The notes under the pieces were generated by a model. It was not told where the DNA came from. It searched no databases and worked only from the letters and a program-made list of their open reading frames with translations. A stretch of 14,783 nucleotides of DNA from Planctomycetaceae bacterium (GTDB lineage: Bacteria; Planctomycetota; Planctomycetia; Pirellulales; UBA1268), in the NCBI GenBank assembly GCA_947453125.1, contig CANGGC010000013.1, forward strand, positions 1 to 14,783. The letters are read 5' to 3'. Within the stretch, counting starts at the first letter, position 1. Every line of letters begins with the position of its first letter. The position numbers and the translations under genes were made by a program. Of the stretch, positions 12,672 to 14,783 are shown piece after piece.

Positions 12672-14783
12672 ATGGCCATGATCAGTCAAGCGACGGTTCG
12701 GCGGGCACGATGGCTCGCGTCGATGGTGCTTGTGGTCTCTGTCGGCGCGGTGGCTGGGTCGGGGGCGAATGCCGCCGAAGCCCCGGCTCCGTCTGGTGTC
12801 CGCTTCGACCGCGACATCCTCCCGATCCTCGCCGACACCTGCTTCGCCTGCCACGGGCCCGATGCGGCCAACCGCCAGGCCGATCTCCGCCTCGACACCC
12901 TCGAAGGGGCCACCGCGCCGCGCGACGGGAGCCCGGCGATCGTGCCGGGAAACCCGGAGGCGAGCGTGCTCCTCGAGCGGCTCCGTTCCACCGATCCCGA
13001 CGTCGTCATGCCCCCTCCCGGCACGAACAAGGTCGTGACGCCCGAGCAGCGCGAGAAGATCGAGGCCTGGATCGCCTCCGGCGCCCCCTACGAGGGGCAC
13101 TGGGCCTACCGGCCTCTCGTCCGCCCGGTGCCTCCGGCTGCCGGCCCGGCCATCGACGCCTTCATCGAGAGAGCGCTTGCCAGTGAGGGGGTCGAGCCGG
13201 TTGGCGCAGCCGATCGGGCGACGCTCGCCCGCCGCGTCTCGCTCGATCTCACCGGCCTGCCCCCTGAGCCCGCCGAGATTGATGCCTTCCTCGCCGATCC
13301 TTCCCAAGAGGCGTTCGAGCGCTACGTCGACCGGCTCCTCGCTAGCCCCGCCCATGCCGAACGGATGGCCGCCTGGTGGCTCGATCTGGTCCGCTACGCC
13401 GATTCGGTCGGCTACCACGGCGACCAAGAGGTGACGGTGTGGCCCTACCGCGACTGGGTGATCCGGGCCTTCGCCGAGAACATGCCGTTCGACCGCTTCA
13501 CGCGCGAGCAGCTCGCCGGCGATCTCCTTCCCGACAACACGCTCGATCAGCGCGTCGCCGCGGCCTACAACAGGCTGGGGATGATGAGCGCCGAAGGGGG
13601 AGCGCAGGCCGAGGAATACCTCCTCAAGTATGCCGCCGATCGGGTTCGCGATGTCTCGGGGGCGTGGCTCGGCTCGACGCTCGGCTGCGCCGAATGCCAC
13701 GACCACAAGTACGACCCGTTCACGATGCGCGACTTCTACTCGATGGCGGCGTACTTTGCCGACATCGAGGAGCGCGGTGTCTACGACATCGGCCAGGGAC
13801 GCGAGAGAGCCTGGGGGCGGATGGAGCTGTTCACGACGCCCGAGCAGGCCTCTGAGCTCGCGGCCCTCGACGAGCGTATCGCCACGGCGAAGCTCGACCT
13901 CGAGACCGACACGCCCTCCCTCGTAGCCGCGCGGGAGGGTTGGATCGAACGGGTGAAGCGGGATCCCTGGAAGACACTCGCACCGGTCACGAGCGCCGCC
14001 AGTGGTGGAGCCACCCTCGCCCTCCAAGACGACCGCTCGCTCCTCGTCTCCGGGCCGCGCCCCGAGACCGGCGACACGACGCTCGTCTTCGAGGTGCCCC
14101 CGGGGCCTCTGGCGGGGCTTCGCCTCGAGGCCCTCACCCACGACAGCCTGCCGCAGAAGGGCCCAGGGCGGGCCGACAATGGCAACCTCGTTGTCTCCGA
14201 GGTGACGCTCGCCCTCCGGAAGGCTGCCGCCGGGAAGGAGGCGGCGGGCCACGCCGACGACAAGGCCGTGCCGCTCACGCACGCGGTGGCGAGCTTCGAG
14301 CAGTCGGTGGCTGGCAACATCACGCCGTCGGGGAAGTGGCTGGCGGCCTATGTCATCGACGGCCAGCAGAGCGGCGACAACGTCGGCTGGGCGATCCACG
14401 AGCAGGTGGGGCGCGACCAGTGGCTCATCGTTCGTCCCGACGCGCCGGTCGAGATCCCCGCCGACACGCTCCTGGTCGTCACGATCGAGCAGCACCATCC
14501 GGTGGGCTATCAGGTGGGGCGTTTTCGCCTCGCTGTGGCGGCGGAGACGACCGATGATCCCGGCCCCGGCCTCCTCCCGGAGCCGGTCCGGATCGCCAGT
14601 GACAAGCCCGCGGCCGAGCGGACGGCCGAGGAGACGGCCCTGTTGGTCGAGCGCTTCCGGGGAAGCGCTCCGGAGCTTGCCGGTCAGCGCGAGGCGCTCG
14701 CCGCGGCGCAGCGGGCCCGCAAGGACTACGTCGACCGGCTTCCCTACATCCCGGTGACGGTGGCCGTCGAGCCACGGCCAGTG
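12672..14783 (+). CDS. PSD1 cytochrome-type secreted protein (DUF1549 family), 3'-truncated
   Basis: Frame 3 is open from ATG 12672 to the window end (704 codons), so the gene continues outside. A signal peptide spans about residues 1-35 (basic RRAR, then WLASMVLVVSVGAVAG). A cytochrome c domain follows, with heme site CFACH (57-61) and possible distal ligand M113 in VMPPPG. DUF1549 covers about 160-370: LDLTGLPPEP, WWLDLVRYADS, WPYRDWVIRAFAENMPFDRF, EQLAGDLLP and GCAECHDHKYDPF, with a second CxxCH (339-343). A galactose-binding-like region follows, with LRLEALTHDSLPQKGPGRAD and GNLVVSEV. DUF1553 would lie beyond the window. Starts at 12672 (GAGAGG 11 nt upstream) and 12678 (GAGG 7 nt upstream) are both possible. 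It is a paralogue of the gene at 1-2511; electron transfer linked to envelope polysaccharide use is suspected for the family, not shown. Confidence 0.95.
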   Translation, partial: MAMISQATVRRARWLASMVLVVSVGAVAGSGANAAEAPAPSGVRFDRDILPILADTCFACHGPDAANRQADLRLDTLEGATAPRDGSPAIVPGNPEASVLLERLRSTDPDVVMPPPGTNKVVTPEQREKIEAWIASGAPYEGHWAYRPLVRPVPPAAGPAIDAFIERALASEGVEPVGAADRATLARRVSLDLTGLPPEPAEIDAFLADPSQEAFERYVDRLLASPAHAERMAAWWLDLVRYADSVGYHGDQEVTVWPYRDWVIRAFAENMPFDRFTREQLAGDLLPDNTLDQRVAAAYNRLGMMSAEGGAQAEEYLLKYAADRVRDVSGAWLGSTLGCAECHDHKYDPFTMRDFYSMAAYFADIEERGVYDIGQGRERAWGRMELFTTPEQASELAALDERIATAKLDLETDTPSLVAAREGWIERVKRDPWKTLAPVTSAASGGATLALQDDRSLLVSGPRPETGDTTLVFEVPPGPLAGLRLEALTHDSLPQKGPGRADNGNLVVSEVTLALRKAAAGKEAAGHADDKAVPLTHAVASFEQSVAGNITPSGKWLAAYVIDGQQSGDNVGWAIHEQVGRDQWLIVRPDAPVEIPADTLLVVTIEQHHPVGYQVGRFRLAVAAETTDDPGPGLLPEPVRIASDKPAAERTAEETALLVERFRGSAPELAGQREALAAAQRARKDYVDRLPYIPVTVAVEPRPV

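Noticed and set aside
12522..14498. A 658-codon open frame on the minus strand
   Set aside because: It is antisense to the second PSD1 gene, whose signal peptide, CxxCH and DUF1549 motifs are clear. The translation is Arg/Glu/Gly-rich without recognisable motifs.

Overview
The window is GC-rich and densely coded and looks like chromosome of a planctomycete, probably Pirellulales or a relative. The grounds are gene content: two large cytochrome-type proteins of the DUF1549/DUF1553 (PSD1) family, a DUF1501 protein coupled to one of them, a planctomycete-style N-terminal zinc ribbon, a membrane Ser/Thr kinase and a tiny lysine-rich histone H1-like protein. This placement rests on family knowledge, not on a database search.

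Layout. (1) 1-4019, plus strand: the 3' part of a PSD1 protein carrying a discoidin-like domain, then 17 nt later a Tat-leader DUF1501 protein; together a two-gene secreted module. A signal-peptide-like reading frame starting on the DUF1501 stop codon (4016) may be the remnant of a third gene. (2) 4185-8810, minus strand, transcribed right to left: zinc-ribbon membrane protein, Ser/Thr kinase with six predicted membrane segments, PilT-like type IV pilus ATPase, five-segment membrane protein. Gaps of 52-60 nt suggest one operon. (3) 8821-8935: five tandem 23-bp units just upstream of this operon, each centred on a perfect 10-bp palindrome, with the palindrome preserved by paired changes in the divergent fifth unit. 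(4) 8936-9366: a non-coding stretch with a possible minus-strand promoter and a perfect 12-bp hairpin. (5) 9367-9540, minus: a 57-residue lysine-rich protein with a strong ribosome binding site. (6) 9758-12535, plus: a 925-residue secreted protein with a possible six-hairpin-glycosidase-like fold. (7) 12672 to the window end, plus: the 5' part of a second PSD1 protein with signal peptide, CxxCH heme site and DUF1549 domain.

How the genes may work together. PSD1 and DUF1501 proteins are numerous and usually paired in planctomycetes and are thought to act in the cell envelope, probably in polysaccharide use; the 925-residue protein next to the second PSD1 fits that setting. The minus-strand operon joins a signalling kinase to a pilus-motor ATPase and two membrane proteins of unknown function, so kinase control of a surface motor is a reasonable but untested idea. 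The palindromic array is the most distinctive non-coding element and may be the operator or leader element of that operon, or a dispersed repeat family. No tRNA, rRNA, CRISPR array, insertion sequence or phage gene was seen.
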